From Proteus vulgaris (GTDB lineage: Bacteria > Pseudomonadota > Gammaproteobacteria > Enterobacterales > Enterobacteriaceae): DNA of 64,000 nt. The notes under the pieces were generated by a model, which ran no database searches, had not been told where the DNA came from, and was given only the letters and a program-made list of their open reading frames with translations. Where the stretch lies: positions 1,302,001 to 1,366,000 of the forward strand of contig NZ_CP090064.1 of assembly GCF_023100685.1 (NCBI RefSeq). Reading direction: 5' to 3'. The translations under genes were made by a program, and so were the position numbers. Below are positions 10,148 through 19,033 of this stretch, piece by piece (position 1 is the stretch's first letter; the number at the start of each line of letters is the position of its first letter).

Positions 10148-11554
10148 ATGTCAAAACAGCAAATCGGCGTGGTTGGTATGGCAGTTATGGGACGTAACCT
10201 TGCGCTAAATATTGAAAGCCGTGGTTATTCTGTATCCATCTACAACCGCTCAAGCGATAAAACCAACGAAGTTATCGCTGAAAATCCAGGTAAAAAACTG
10301 GTTCCGAATTATTCTATTGAAGAGTTTGTTGATTCGTTAGAAAAACCGCGCCGTATTTTATTAATGGTAAAAGCGGGTGAAGCAACGGATAAAACAATTG
10401 CTGCATTGACACCGCATTTAGATAAAGGCGATATCCTTATCGATGGCGGAAATACTTTCTTTAAAGATACCATTCGTCGTAACCGTGAATTATCAGCACA
10501 AGGTTTTAACTTCATTGGTACGGGGGTTTCTGGTGGTGAAGAAGGCGCGTTAAAAGGCCCTTCAATCATGCCGGGTGGACAAAAAGAAGCTTACGAATTA
10601 GTCGCGCCAATCCTTGAAAAAATTGCGGCTGTTGCTGAAGGTGAACCTTGTGTGACTTATATCGGTGCTGATGGCGCGGGTCACTATGTGAAAATGGTTC
10701 ACAACGGTATCGAATATGGCGATATGCAATTGATTGCAGAAGCGTATTCAGTATTAAAACACTCTTTAGGTCTAACTAATGAAGAATTAGCAGAAACCTT
10801 TACTGAGTGGAATAAAGGCGAGTTAAGTAGCTACCTGATTGAAATTACTGCTGATATCTTCCGTAAAAAAGATGACGAAGGTAAATACCTTGTAGATGTT
10901 ATTCTTGATGAAGCGGCAAATAAAGGTACAGGTAAATGGACTAGCCAAAGCTCTTTAGACTTAGGTGTACCCGTTACTCTTATCACTGAGTCTGTGTTTG
11001 CTCGTTATATCTCTTCATTAAAAGATCAACGTGTTGCTGCATCTAAAGTATTATCAGGCCCAACACCTAAAGCATTCTCTGGCGATAAAAAAGCCTTTAT
11101 TGAAAATGTACGTCGCGCACTGTATTTAGGTAAAATCGTTTCTTATGCTCAAGGTTTCCAACAACTGAAAGCCGCATCAGACGAATATAACTGGGATTTA
11201 AACTACGGCGAAATCGCGAAGATTTTCCGTGCGGGTTGTATCATTCGTGCTCAATTCCTGCAAAAAATTACAGATGCTTATAATGAAGATGCAAGCATTG
11301 CAAATCTGCTGTTAGCGCCATACTTTAAACAAATCGCTGACGATTACCAACAAGCTTTACGTGATGTTGTTTGTTATGGCGTACAAGCAGGTATTCCAAC
11401 TCCAACATTCTCTGCCGCTATTTCTTACTACGATAGCTATCGTGCAGAAGTGTTGCCAGCAAACTTAATCCAAGCTCAACGTGACTACTTTGGTGCGCAT
11501 ACATATAAACGTACTGATAAAGATGGCGTATTTCATACAGAGTGGATGGAGTAA
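10148..11554 (+). CDS. gnd: 6-phosphogluconate dehydrogenase, decarboxylating
   Basis: This 468-residue cytoplasmic enzyme of the pentose phosphate pathway oxidises 6-phosphogluconate to ribulose 5-phosphate and CO2 with NADP+. The N-terminal Rossmann motif [12 protein letters not shown] (residues 7-18) binds [25 protein letters not shown] (part, ~124-144) and [14 protein letters not shown] with Lys182 and Asn186 form the active site. Length equals E. coli Gnd. The start at 10148 has a GGGAG element about 9 bp upstream. In E. coli gnd lies by the O-antigen locus; here no polysaccharide genes adjoin it. A strong terminator follows. Confidence 0.97.
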   Translation: MSKQQIGVVGMAVMGRNLALNIESRGYSVSIYNRSSDKTNEVIAENPGKKLVPNYSIEEFVDSLEKPRRILLMVKAGEATDKTIAALTPHLDKGDILIDGGNTFFKDTIRRNRELSAQGFNFIGTGVSGGEEGALKGPSIMPGGQKEAYELVAPILEKIAAVAEGEPCVTYIGADGAGHYVKMVHNGIEYGDMQLIAEAYSVLKHSLGLTNEELAETFTEWNKGELSSYLIEITADIFRKKDDEGKYLVDVILDEAANKGTGKWTSQSSLDLGVPVTLITESVFARYISSLKDQRVAASKVLSGPTPKAFSGDKKAFIENVRRALYLGKIVSYAQGFQQLKAASDEYNWDLNYGEIAKIFRAGCIIRAQFLQKITDAYNEDASIANLLLAPYFKQIADDYQQALRDVVCYGVQAGIPTPTFSAAISYYDSYRAEVLPANLIQAQRDYFGAHTYKRTDKDGVFHTEWME

Positions 11555-11585
11555 GTTTTAAAAACAATAAGTTAAAATATTTTGG

Positions 11586-11612
11586 GGTGCTGGTAATACA
11601 GCACCTTTTTTA
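11586..11612 (+). terminator. Rho-independent terminator of gnd
   Basis: A 7-bp stem GGTGCTG/CAGCACC with a 6-nt loop is followed directly by six T residues, 32 bp after the gnd stop codon. Confidence 0.9.
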
Positions 11613-11634
11613 TTTAATGAAAATAAATATCCAA

Positions 11635-12249
11635 TTACTTATATTGCAGAGTATAAACAACACTACTATTAACTTTACCAGCAGTTGTTGTACCTGTTGC
11701 GTAGTATTCAACAGCATAAGGTAATGTTGCTGAAAATGTATCAGAATCAATGTCTACATAAGATGTATTAGTGACTTGTGAGGTACTACCAACTTTAATT
11801 GGAGCAAAATTATTACTACCATCTAGTAATTGTAAATTAACAAAAGTAGCACCTGTAGCACTGGTATCCATATTTTTAAGTCGTCCAGTCACTGGATCAA
11901 CGGTGACCCCTGCTTCAAAAAATGCTGAGACAAGACTGTGAGTAACATCGCTTGAATCTGAATTCATTCTCCAAATAGTAATAGTAGGAATTACATTTTC
12001 GCAATCGTGTAGATTCATATTAAATGCAGTCCGGCCAGTTACTTGACCAGCTTGAGTTAATACATTTGTACTTACTGTAGGTAAAGTAATGGTTGCATTA
12101 GGTCCTTGTCCTTCTATATCAACTTTACAAGTTGTTGTTGTTAATAGACCATTAAAATTTATAGTACCCGTATTATCGTCAGCAAATACTGTACCTACTG
12201 TTAAGCTCAATGCGATAGCTAATGATGTACTCAAAAAAGTTTTCTTCAT
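11635..12249 (-). CDS. Orphan chaperone-usher fimbrial major-subunit-like protein
   Basis: The 204-residue protein has a clear signal peptide (MKKTFLSTSLAIALSLTVGTVFA, cleaved after VFA). The mature part looks like a type 1 fimbrial subunit: a Cys in TTTTCKVD, a second Cys in NLHDCEN for the subunit disulphide, and a C-terminal beta-strand ending VVYTLQYK with the penultimate aromatic residue recognised by periplasmic chaperones. No chaperone, usher or minor subunit gene lies nearby, so it would need assembly proteins encoded elsewhere or be a remnant. It runs convergently with gnd and sits below a 480-bp AT-rich upstream region. The exact fimbrial type cannot be told. Confidence 0.85.
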   Translation of the reverse strand: MKKTFLSTSLAIALSLTVGTVFADDNTGTINFNGLLTTTTCKVDIEGQGPNATITLPTVSTNVLTQAGQVTGRTAFNMNLHDCENVIPTITIWRMNSDSSDVTHSLVSAFFEAGVTVDPVTGRLKNMDTSATGATFVNLQLLDGSNNFAPIKVGSTSQVTNTSYVDIDSDTFSATLPYAVEYYATGTTTAGKVNSSVVYTLQYK

Positions 12250-12679
12250 AGAAACTCTCTAAAATAGTAATTAATAAATAAAAGTAGTAGCCACGTTTTT
12301 ATATAAAAATACTAGAATATAATTTTATAACAGATTAACTACGTTATTTTACTAATATATATATCATCTTAAAATAAATGAAATTGGTTTTTTCTATATA
12401 AATCAACTTAATAATAGTGAATTTCTATAAGAGAGTAATTATTATTAAAGGATTGAAAATCAATAAATTATGTTTTTATTTTATATAAATAAAGTTTTTA
12501 TCATAATAAGATAGAGAAATAAGATGTATTCGTTTTTTATGTAATATATTTATCTAAATTACATCATTATAAGACTTGTTTTTATTTTATTTTATATTTA
12601 AATTACCCATTTAATGGGTATTATTTTCCTAAATTAAATTTTATAAATGATGTTAAATGTTTTTTCTCAGAAATATAGA
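12250..12679. other. AT-rich non-coding region upstream of the fimbrial gene
   Basis: Extremely AT-rich DNA with no credible ORF. It should contain the fimbrial gene promoter on the minus strand. No recombinase gene and no pair of short inverted repeats flanking a promoter were seen, so classical fim-type inversion is not supported. The composition would suit H-NS binding, which is an inference. Confidence 0.5.
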
Positions 12680-12712
12680 AGAATATTAATTTCTTAAAGA
12701 AATTAATATTCT
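12680..12712. repeat. Perfect 33-nt AT-rich palindrome
   Basis: Arms of 16 bp (AGAATATTAATTTCTT and its exact complement) flank a single central A. It lies 18 bp beyond the stop codon of the HxlR-type gene. It may act as a transcript-end hairpin, although a good T-run is missing on the minus strand; a protein-binding palindrome is the alternative. Confidence 0.8.
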
Positions 12713-12729
12713 AATTAAGGAAAGTGTTA

Positions 12730-13098
12730 TCATTTTCTATTGGCAGATCTTTTTAATATAGGAATTGCTCTTTCTTCTCCCCAGCTTTGTAGTGCTGCTA
12801 AAACGTGAGAGAGTGATTCTCCATCCTCGCTGAGTTTATATTCAACTTTGGGCGGAATTTCAGCATACACTTTGCGCTCGATAAGCCCGTCAGATTCAAG
12901 TTCACGTAACTGTTTAGTTAGCATTCTAGGTGTTATTGAAATAAGTTTTCTTTTTAGCTCATTAAATCGCAGTATTTTTCCCTGTAAATGGTAAAGGATC
13001 ATGCCTTTTCCTTTTCCTCCCATCAGCTCTAAAGAGGCTTCAACCGGGCATCCATCATAGGTGTAGTCGTTATATCTATTCTTTTTAACAGTATCCAT
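12730..13098 (-). CDS. HxlR-family winged-helix transcriptional regulator
   Basis: The 122-residue protein matches the HxlR layout: an N-terminal CPVEASLELMGGKGKG segment, a winged helix-turn-helix with FNELKRKLISITPRMLTKQL, and LIERKVYAEIPPKVEYKLSEDG as the wing. The protein has a single cysteine, Cys17, at the position used as a redox or electrophile sensor in HxlR relatives such as YodB, HypR and QorR. It is divergent from the nitroreductase gene nfsB with 98 bp between them, so it probably controls nfsB and itself in response to quinones, aldehydes or disulphide stress. That target and the signal are inferred from arrangement and family. Confidence 0.9.
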   Translation of the reverse strand: MDTVKKNRYNDYTYDGCPVEASLELMGGKGKGMILYHLQGKILRFNELKRKLISITPRMLTKQLRELESDGLIERKVYAEIPPKVEYKLSEDGESLSHVLAALQSWGEERAIPILKRSANRK

Positions 13099-13196
13099 TT
13101 GTACCCTATATACATAAATTGTACGTACTTGCGAGATGGTAAATTATTATTAAAATGGCACAGATACAAGTGTCTTATTTGGAATAGGTGTAATAA
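13099..13196. promoter_or_regulatory. Divergent hxlR-type/nfsB promoter region with TTGTAC repeats
   Basis: The 98-bp gap must hold both promoters. Two TTGTAC elements at 13099-13104 and 13119-13124 lie 20 bp apart, about two helical turns, close to the regulator's start codon; a further GTAC follows immediately. GTAC-containing dyads fit operators of redox-sensing HxlR proteins, but the match is only suggestive. Confidence 0.4.
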
Positions 13197-13850
13197 ATGA
13201 ATTTATTAAATATATTGAAAACACGTTATGCGACAAAACATTTTGATAAAAACAAAGTGATCCCTGAGCAAGAATTAGAACAAATTAAAGCATTATTACA
13301 ACTAAGCCCATCAAGTGTGAATACTCAACCGTGGCATTTTATCATCGCAAAAACGGATGAAGCGAAGCAGAAAATTGCCAGCTCAACAGAGGGTGGATAT
13401 GAGTTCAATAAAGAGAAAATATTAAGTGCTTCACATGTTGTAGTTATGTGTGCAAGAAATACATTAACTGAAGAATATCTCTCTCATTTGCTTGAATTAG
13501 AAGATAAAGCAGGACGGTATCCAGCAGTCGAATTTAAAGAGCAAAATAACCTTGCAAGATCATTTTTTGTTAATCTACATGAAAAACAACTTGGCGATTT
13601 ATCTCATTGGATAGAGAAGCAGGTTTATTTGAATATGGGATCATTATTACTAGGTGCGGCAACGTTAGGAATAGATGCTCTTCCAATGGAAGGTTTTGAT
13701 CTATCAAAAATAGATTCAACATTTTCTTTAAATGATAAAGGTCTTCATGCCGTGACAATTGTTGCATTAGGTTATAGAGAAGAAGATGATTTCAATTACA
13801 ATTTGCCAAAATCAAGATTACCACAAAGTGAAATTATCACAGATATTTAG
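13197..13850 (+). CDS. nfsB: Oxygen-insensitive NAD(P)H nitroreductase NfsB
   Basis: This 217-residue FMN-dependent enzyme is the same length as E. coli NfsB and aligns throughout: KTRYATKHFDKNK near the N-terminus, LQLSPSSVNTQPWHFI (~40-55) at the FMN site, ASHVVVMCARN, KQVYLNMGSLLLGAATLGID, and a C-terminal NLPKSRLPQ. It reduces nitroaromatics and quinones by two electrons in the cytoplasm; loss of the enzyme is a known route to nitrofuran resistance in enterobacteria. It is divergent from an HxlR-type regulator that may control it. A bidirectional terminator follows. Confidence 0.94.
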   Translation: MNLLNILKTRYATKHFDKNKVIPEQELEQIKALLQLSPSSVNTQPWHFIIAKTDEAKQKIASSTEGGYEFNKEKILSASHVVVMCARNTLTEEYLSHLLELEDKAGRYPAVEFKEQNNLARSFFVNLHEKQLGDLSHWIEKQVYLNMGSLLLGAATLGIDALPMEGFDLSKIDSTFSLNDKGLHAVTIVALGYREEDDFNYNLPKSRLPQSEIITDI

Positions 13851-13923
13851 ATTTTAAGTTTTTGATTTAAACCTTACTTTATTGAGTGAAGTTTTTTATA
13901 ATGGCTTTAGCCATAAATATAAT

Positions 13924-13949
13924 AAAAGGTGCTAAATTAAGCACCTTTT
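13924..13949. terminator. Bidirectional terminator between nfsB and the subtilisin-like gene
   Basis: A 10-bp perfect stem AAAAGGTGCT/AGCACCTTTT with a 6-nt loop; A and T tracts on either side allow termination of both convergent genes. Confidence 0.88.
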
Positions 13950-13987
13950 TATTAACTCAATTAAATCAGAACGGTAGGGTATTAATT

Positions 13988-16030
13988 TTATTCTATATGA
14001 ATATTAATTCTTACAGGCAATTTATATTCTCGATGCCCCCAAGAGTTAATATAAACAGGAAAAACCCCACTGTATTTTGTTGTATTTAAATGTGTGTTTT
14101 TTGCAGGATCATATATCAATCTTATTCTGAAATTTGAGCCCGTCGAGTTATCAGGTGCAGCGGCTGTATTCATAGCAAATAAACCAGAATCATTCCATTT
14201 ATGTACTGTTAAATATAATACAGATACATTCCCATCACTATCAGATATTGGAATTTTCACTTGGCTTGATGTTTTACTTTGATCCCACCATTCTAATTTA
14301 GAAGGACCTTGTTGTGGATAATGTGCAATAATACCATTGTGTGGTAAATCCGTATATTGATAATAGAATGGAAGGTTTTCTAGTTTATATTCCTTAAGTT
14401 TAAATGAAGAATTAAGATTTAAATAATTAGATGAATATGAAAAGGGATTTATATTTACGAGTGGAGCCAGAATTTCTTTATCTAGCTCTCCCATTAATTG
14501 ATCGACATTAGGTCTAACACCAATTCCATCTTTTACTCCTTCAGTGTAACTGGATTTTTTTAATAATGCTCTCATACTCTCTGGTGTTAACATAATGCCC
14601 ATACTTTTGGCATGAGATTGTAATAATCCAAGAGCACTTGCACATAAAGGTGCGGCACTTGAAGTGCCATTAAATTTAGCAGTATATGTGGTAGTAGGAT
14701 CATTATCTCGATTATATAAAGAGCCACCTCCTGTAGTTGCTACTTGAAAGCCCCATGAATTCACTAATGAGGTGGAGTGACCATAATTTGAAAAACCAGC
14801 TTTACTTCCATCATTAGGCATACAAGCACCCACTAATATGCCACCATTATCACCGTAATCTATAAATTGTGAGGGATCAGATAAATTAACGTTTGAATTA
14901 CCTGCGGTATTGAGAACAATAACACCTTTTTGAGTTAGGTTATAAATGGTATCCCAGAATGATTTATACATGGATGCTGGAACCATTTTTTTTTCATGAT
15001 TCCATGCACAGTATTCATAACTAACAATGTCTCCAGGTCTGGAATCACTTAAAACAGTACTCATTTGGTGAATATAATAAGAATATAGTTTTGCAGAATG
15101 AGCAATGCCCGTCATTCCAAAACCATTATTTTCAGCTGATATAACACCAACAGAACCTGTACCATGAATATTTTTTAATATTTCTTCTTTGGTTGTACCA
15201 TTATTAGTAACAACAGTAATATTTTTATTTTGAAGGTCTTCATGAAAACTATTAACACCAAAATCAATATGTCGGATTACAGCTAATTGACCTGTATTTT
15301 CTTTAGCCCAAGCCTTTCGTACATTCATACCTTGATAGGGTTCATCGAGATATTTTTGATAATAAGAAAGATCAGGTGTCACTTCAGTAGTCGCTTTATC
15401 TAAATTAAAAGCGCTTTGTTTTATGTTATTAGATTCTAATAATTTAATACTATCAGGAGTGATAGAGACATAGACAATATCACTGTCCGCTTCTAATTTA
15501 TCTGCGACAATTTTTACATCATTAACAGAGAGCGTACTTTTTAAAGTATAATACTCAAAGTTGTGAATAGGGTGATCTTTTTGAAATGAGGATAAATCAA
15601 TAACCACTTTTTCTAAATCAAAAAATCCACGTTCTTTTTTCAGTAATTTATCTAATTTTGATTTTTTTCCTTTATTTATTTTTATTTGAATTGAGAATTT
15701 ATCATTCTCATTAATCACTGGTTCTGAAAGTGAAGATAATTTATTCTCTAGCATTGAAAATAAAGGAGTTATTTTTTCCTTAATAAATTCTGATGGCTGA
15801 AAAACGACTTCATTAGAGGTGTGTTTACCGTCAGTATAATTAACCAGTACGGTATAAGTTCCAGGTGCATTGATATAAAAAGTCTGTCCGCACTGTATGC
15901 CGCTGATTTTTTCAATAACTTCATTGTTACTCATAAGGGATAGATCAAATTTCCCTCTATTTTCATTCACTTCTGCATAAATAGAAGGGGAACTGCTCAT
16001 CATTTTATATACACTAATTTCATTACTCAT
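13988..16030 (-). CDS. Subtilisin-like (S8) serine protease without visible signal peptide
   Basis: In this 680-residue protein the S8 catalytic triad is visible: Asp256 in RHIDFGVNS, His289 in NIHGTGSVGV and Ser457 in NGTSSAAPLCA, with an AGN oxyanion motif near residue 376. About 230 residues precede the catalytic domain (beta-rich, perhaps a propeptide or binding domain), and ~170 residues after it end in a beta-rich domain. The N-terminus MSNEISVYKMMSSSPS has no hydrophobic core for Sec export, and there is no autotransporter barrel. It could be cytoplasmic or exported by another route. An AAAGGA site lies 8 bp before ATG 16030. The AT-rich composition and the pseudogene next to it suggest an acquired segment. 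Confidence 0.88.
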   Translation of the reverse strand: MSNEISVYKMMSSSPSIYAEVNENRGKFDLSLMSNNEVIEKISGIQCGQTFYINAPGTYTVLVNYTDGKHTSNEVVFQPSEFIKEKITPLFSMLENKLSSLSEPVINENDKFSIQIKINKGKKSKLDKLLKKERGFFDLEKVVIDLSSFQKDHPIHNFEYYTLKSTLSVNDVKIVADKLEADSDIVYVSITPDSIKLLESNNIKQSAFNLDKATTEVTPDLSYYQKYLDEPYQGMNVRKAWAKENTGQLAVIRHIDFGVNSFHEDLQNKNITVVTNNGTTKEEILKNIHGTGSVGVISAENNGFGMTGIAHSAKLYSYYIHQMSTVLSDSRPGDIVSYEYCAWNHEKKMVPASMYKSFWDTIYNLTQKGVIVLNTAGNSNVNLSDPSQFIDYGDNGGILVGACMPNDGSKAGFSNYGHSTSLVNSWGFQVATTGGGSLYNRDNDPTTTYTAKFNGTSSAAPLCASALGLLQSHAKSMGIMLTPESMRALLKKSSYTEGVKDGIGVRPNVDQLMGELDKEILAPLVNINPFSYSSNYLNLNSSFKLKEYKLENLPFYYQYTDLPHNGIIAHYPQQGPSKLEWWDQSKTSSQVKIPISDSDGNVSVLYLTVHKWNDSGLFAMNTAAAPDNSTGSNFRIRLIYDPAKNTHLNTTKYSGVFPVYINSWGHREYKLPVRINIHIE

Positions 16031-16230
16031 AATATATTCCTTTGTTTAGTAAATAACTTCAAATCCATATAAAGCTGTATAAATATACAGTTGTTTTGCG
16101 AGATGAAAACATAAGAAAGTTCTTAAAGGTAAAATTTCCAATGTGGTATATAAAAAATACTTATTAATTACGGGTAGGTAAGAATGAATGAGGCAACAAA
16201 GTGTTGTTTAGCACATCAATTATAAAAATT

Positions 16231-16695
16231 TTATTTATTTTTATAATGAAAATTAAAAAAATCATTAAAAATATTCGCTAGCCATTGAGGTTTTTCCTCA
16301 TGTACAACATGTGAAATAAAGGGCACATTCAGTAATGAGGCAGGTTCAATATTATCAACGATTTCTTGTGAATGAGATAAAGAAACCAGCATATCATTAT
16401 CACCACGGTAGACTCACACAGGGCAGTGAATATTCTTAATTTTTTCATTAGGATAGCCAGTTTTACTTTGATCTAACCACATTATTTAGACTTGATAAAA
16501 TAGGCGTTAAAAATCAGGTTTAGGATTAATGTCTTGTTAATCTTCACACTATTGAGGAAAATTGTATCGCCAATATTCAAGTGTAATCTTTTGATAGATC
16601 TCTTTAGCGGGATCATCATCCGTTAATTACCAACTAGCACGACAAAGTTTACCTATGACAGTCAAATCATCGGAAAAATATATGGCGATTATTTA
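16231..16695 (-). pseudogene. Decayed alpha/beta hydrolase gene with many in-frame stops
   Basis: One minus-strand frame reads through as protein-like sequence interrupted by about seven stop codons. Recognisable pieces are EIYQKITLEYWRYNFPQ, MWLDQSKTGYPNEKIKNIHCPV, then a TGA, then VYRGDNDMLVSLSHSQEIVD, and finally ISHVVHEEKPQWLANIFNDF. The GDND aspartate and the HVVHEE histidine are the usual C-terminal acid and base of alpha/beta hydrolases. The N-terminal half with the nucleophile is gone, cut at the terminator of the neighbouring dctA. All pieces stay in one frame, so decay was by substitution. The original substrate is unknown. The 200 bp between this and the protease gene hold only its promoter region. 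Confidence 0.75.
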
Positions 16696-16729
16696 ATAAA
16701 AAGAGAGTGCTTAAATACTCTCTTTTTAT
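16696..16729 (-). terminator. Terminator of dctA copy 1
   Basis: A 13-bp stem (ATAAAAAGAGAGT and its complement) around an 8-nt loop lies 23 bp beyond the dctA stop on the minus strand, with T-rich sequence in the arm. Confidence 0.85.
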
Positions 16730-16751
16730 TTTTTATTAAAAAATATAAAAA

Positions 16752-18104
16752 CTATTGTTCAGATGCTTTTATATAATGTGTTTTTTCATTTATTTCATCT
16801 AATACTAAATCAGTATCTAGCTTGTTTTCTATTGATATTCTTCCACTAAAAACATCATTCATTCTCTCTTTGTCTAAGGCATTTTCCCAGCGAGCAACAA
16901 CAATACAGGCGCAAGCATTGCCAACAAGATTGGTCAATGCGCGACATTCTGACATAAAGCGGTCAATACCTAGTATCAAAGCCATACCCGCAACGGGAAC
17001 ACTAGGAACAACCGATAATGTTGCTGCAAGAGTAATGAAACCGGCTCCTGTAACACCTGCTGCACCTTTTGAGCTGATCATGGCAACAAACAGTAATGTA
17101 ATTTGTTCTGTTAATGACAAATCAACGCCTGTTGCTTGAGCGATAAATAATGCCGCCATGGTCATATAGATATTAGTGCCATCTAAATTAAAGGAGTAAC
17201 CAGTTGGAATAACTAAACCGACAACGGATTTTTTACAACCCAGTTTTTCCATTTTACTCATTAATGTAGGTAGTGCGGCTTCAGACGAAGAAGTACCTAA
17301 TACTAACCAAAGTTCATCTTTTATGTATTTAATTAAAGAGAGAATAGAAAAGCCATTATATTTAGCAACCGCACCCAAAACGACCAATACGAAAAGTAAT
17401 GCTGTTAAATAAAAAGTAATTACCAACAACATTAAATTTCCAATGGAGGAAATACCATATTTACCTATCGTAAAAGCCATTGCACCAAAGGCACCAATAG
17501 GTGCTAACTTCATTAGCATACCAACCATCTTAAAAACAGGTTCACAAAGATGCTGTAAGAAATTTAATACAGGTTCACCCCGTGAACCTATTGATGCTAA
17601 TGCCAGACCAAAAACTACAGAAACAAACAGCACTTGTAAGATATTACCGTTAACTAATGGACTAACGATAGTATCAGGGATGATATTCATGAAAAAATCA
17701 ACAAGAGAAGAGCTGTGCGCCTGAGTGACATACATTTCTACTCGGCTACTGTCTAATGATTCAGGAGAGATATTTAAACCGTCACCAGGGCGAATAATAT
17801 TGGCAGTGATTAATCCAATAACAAGTGCAATTGTAGAAAATGTGAGAAAGTAAATCATTGATTTACCCGCTACTTTTCCGACTGCTTTCATATTGTTCAT
17901 ACCAGCAATGCCGGTCACTACGGTTAGAAAGATAACAGGTGCGATGATCATTTTTACTATTTTGATAAATCCATCACCCAAAGGTTTGAATGACTCACCA
18001 ATATCAGGGTAAAAATGTCCTAATAGAATACCGAAAATGATAGCAATAATAACTTGGATATATAACACACGATAAAAGGGGAGCTTGCGGGATGAAGTCT
18101 GCAT
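16752..18104 (-). CDS. dctA: C4-dicarboxylate:cation symporter DctA, copy 1
   Basis: This 450-residue DAACS-family inner-membrane carrier imports succinate, fumarate and malate with protons or sodium under aerobic conditions. Family signatures are present: [21 protein letters not shown] near residue 42, the [13 protein letters not shown] serine-rich re-entrant loop, [18 protein letters not shown], and [15 protein letters not shown]. coli DctA is 428 residues; the extra length is an N-terminal [10 protein letters not shown] segment and a divergent C-terminal tail. A close paralogue lies at 19034-20383 on the same strand. The tails after the shared NDVFSGR motif differ completely, suggesting different regulation or partners. 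Confidence 0.92.
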   Translation of the reverse strand: MQTSSRKLPFYRVLYIQVIIAIIFGILLGHFYPDIGESFKPLGDGFIKIVKMIIAPVIFLTVVTGIAGMNNMKAVGKVAGKSMIYFLTFSTIALVIGLITANIIRPGDGLNISPESLDSSRVEMYVTQAHSSSLVDFFMNIIPDTIVSPLVNGNILQVLFVSVVFGLALASIGSRGEPVLNFLQHLCEPVFKMVGMLMKLAPIGAFGAMAFTIGKYGISSIGNLMLLVITFYLTALLFVLVVLGAVAKYNGFSILSLIKYIKDELWLVLGTSSSEAALPTLMSKMEKLGCKKSVVGLVIPTGYSFNLDGTNIYMTMAALFIAQATGVDLSLTEQITLLFVAMISSKGAAGVTGAGFITLAATLSVVPSVPVAGMALILGIDRFMSECRALTNLVGNACACIVVARWENALDKERMNDVFSGRISIENKLDTDLVLDEINEKTHYIKASEQ

Positions 18105-18489
18105 AAAAATTCCCTGTAACTGAAAGATATTGACTAAATAAAAAAGAAATTATGATGTAAATTATTATTTACATTTATTTTGTTGTGACAGGTAACTTAA
18201 AGGTATGAGTAAATCAGGTCAATAAAATAAAGTTGATTTTATCAAATATTGTGCTCTTCATCTAAAAAATTAGATTTAATTTCAATTTATCGCCATTTGT
18301 GAGATTTATTTTTCTTAAATCAATAAGTTAATGAAATTATGGTTTGTTTTAATTTATTGTATTTCTTTAAAATTATGTGTGTTTGGCTTTGATTTTTGGT
18401 GAATAAAATGATTTAAATGTAAAAAATATGGGTAGTGAGAGGTAGAGGAGGAATTGGCTTGCAATTATTTGTTTTTATTGCATTTGTTT
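18105..18489 (-). promoter_or_regulatory. Upstream region of dctA copy 1 with shared promoter blocks
   Basis: Two elements recur upstream of the second dctA. The first is an inverted repeat ATGTAAAT-N4-ATTTACAT at 18155-18174. The second is a ~40-bp block at 18191-18231 containing TAACTTAAA, GTATGAGTAA and AGGTCAATAA. They lie 50-130 bp upstream of the start. The rest of the 385 bp is AT-rich with nothing recognised. A dicarboxylate-responsive or global regulator site is a reasonable guess. Confidence 0.6.
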
Positions 18490-18855
18490 TTAAGGGAAAA
18501 ATGAACCACTGATAAATCCTTCAATATAAATAAACTCTAACCAACAAATAAATAAGCATTCAGAAAGAACAATAATAAAGGCGAGTATTGCGGGAAACTC
18601 TGAAGTATCTCTCACTAAGATAAAAAAACGAGGTAGCGTGATTACAGAAAATAGTATTTTTATTGCCAAAGCAAACGCAACAAAATAAATAGCGATATTT
18701 AAAGAAAATACTTCAATTTGAATGAGTGGTACAACAGCTGTATAAAAAAGAATAACACTACTAAGAATTATTATGGCAGAGCCACCCAGCCAATATTTGA
18801 AAAATAAAAGTTTTAGAGAATATTGTTTTTTTATCAGATCTTTTAATATATTCAC
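18490..18855 (-). CDS. Small unrecognised membrane protein between the two dctA genes
   Basis: A 121-residue protein with a basic N-terminus (MNILKDLIKKQYSLKLLFFK) and about three or four hydrophobic segments: ~24-45, ~52-76 and ~85-110. The start is GTG at 18855, supported by an AAGGA element 7 bp upstream. I recognise no family. It lies between the dctA paralogues on the same strand but is separated from each by gaps of 385 and 178 bp with a terminator on one side, so it seems an independent unit. It may be a membrane protein of unknown role; chance coding is possible but unlikely given the ribosome site and consistent hydropathy. Confidence 0.6.
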   Translation of the reverse strand: MNILKDLIKKQYSLKLLFFKYWLGGSAIIILSSVILFYTAVVPLIQIEVFSLNIAIYFVAFALAIKILFSVITLPRFFILVRDTSEFPAILAFIIVLSECLFICWLEFIYIEGFISGSFFP

Positions 18856-18988
18856 AAATTTGTCCTTAATTTATAAATTAAAAAATTATAAAAATAAGCA
18901 GGAAATAATCTATGAGAAAAAGAGAAAATAATAAATAAATTATAAAAAAGATAAGTGTTTATTCGTAGTGGTAAGGAATATAAAAAAT

Positions 18989-19012
18989 AAAAGAGCACAT
19001 ATGTGCTCTTTT
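18989..19012 (-). terminator. Terminator of dctA copy 2
   Basis: A perfect 24-nt palindrome (AAAAGAGCACAT and its complement), 21 bp after the dctA stop on the minus strand, runs into a T-rich stretch on that strand. Confidence 0.88.
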
Positions 19013-19033
19013 ATGGATTATAAAAAATGGTCT

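Noticed and set aside
12250..12729. Invertible promoter element for the fimbrial gene
   Set aside because: No recombinase gene and no pair of matching inverted repeats flanking a promoter; the only long palindrome lies on one side.
18155..18174. Possible CRP site in the ATGTAAAT inverted repeat
   Set aside because: The half sites TGTAA/TTACA are 8 bp apart; CRP needs 6 bp and prefers TGTGA. Kept only as an unassigned dyad.
18233..18245. TTGATTTTATCAA upstream of dctA copy 1, resembling an FNR box
   Set aside because: The spacer is 3 bp, not the 4 bp required by FNR, and copy 2 lacks the element.
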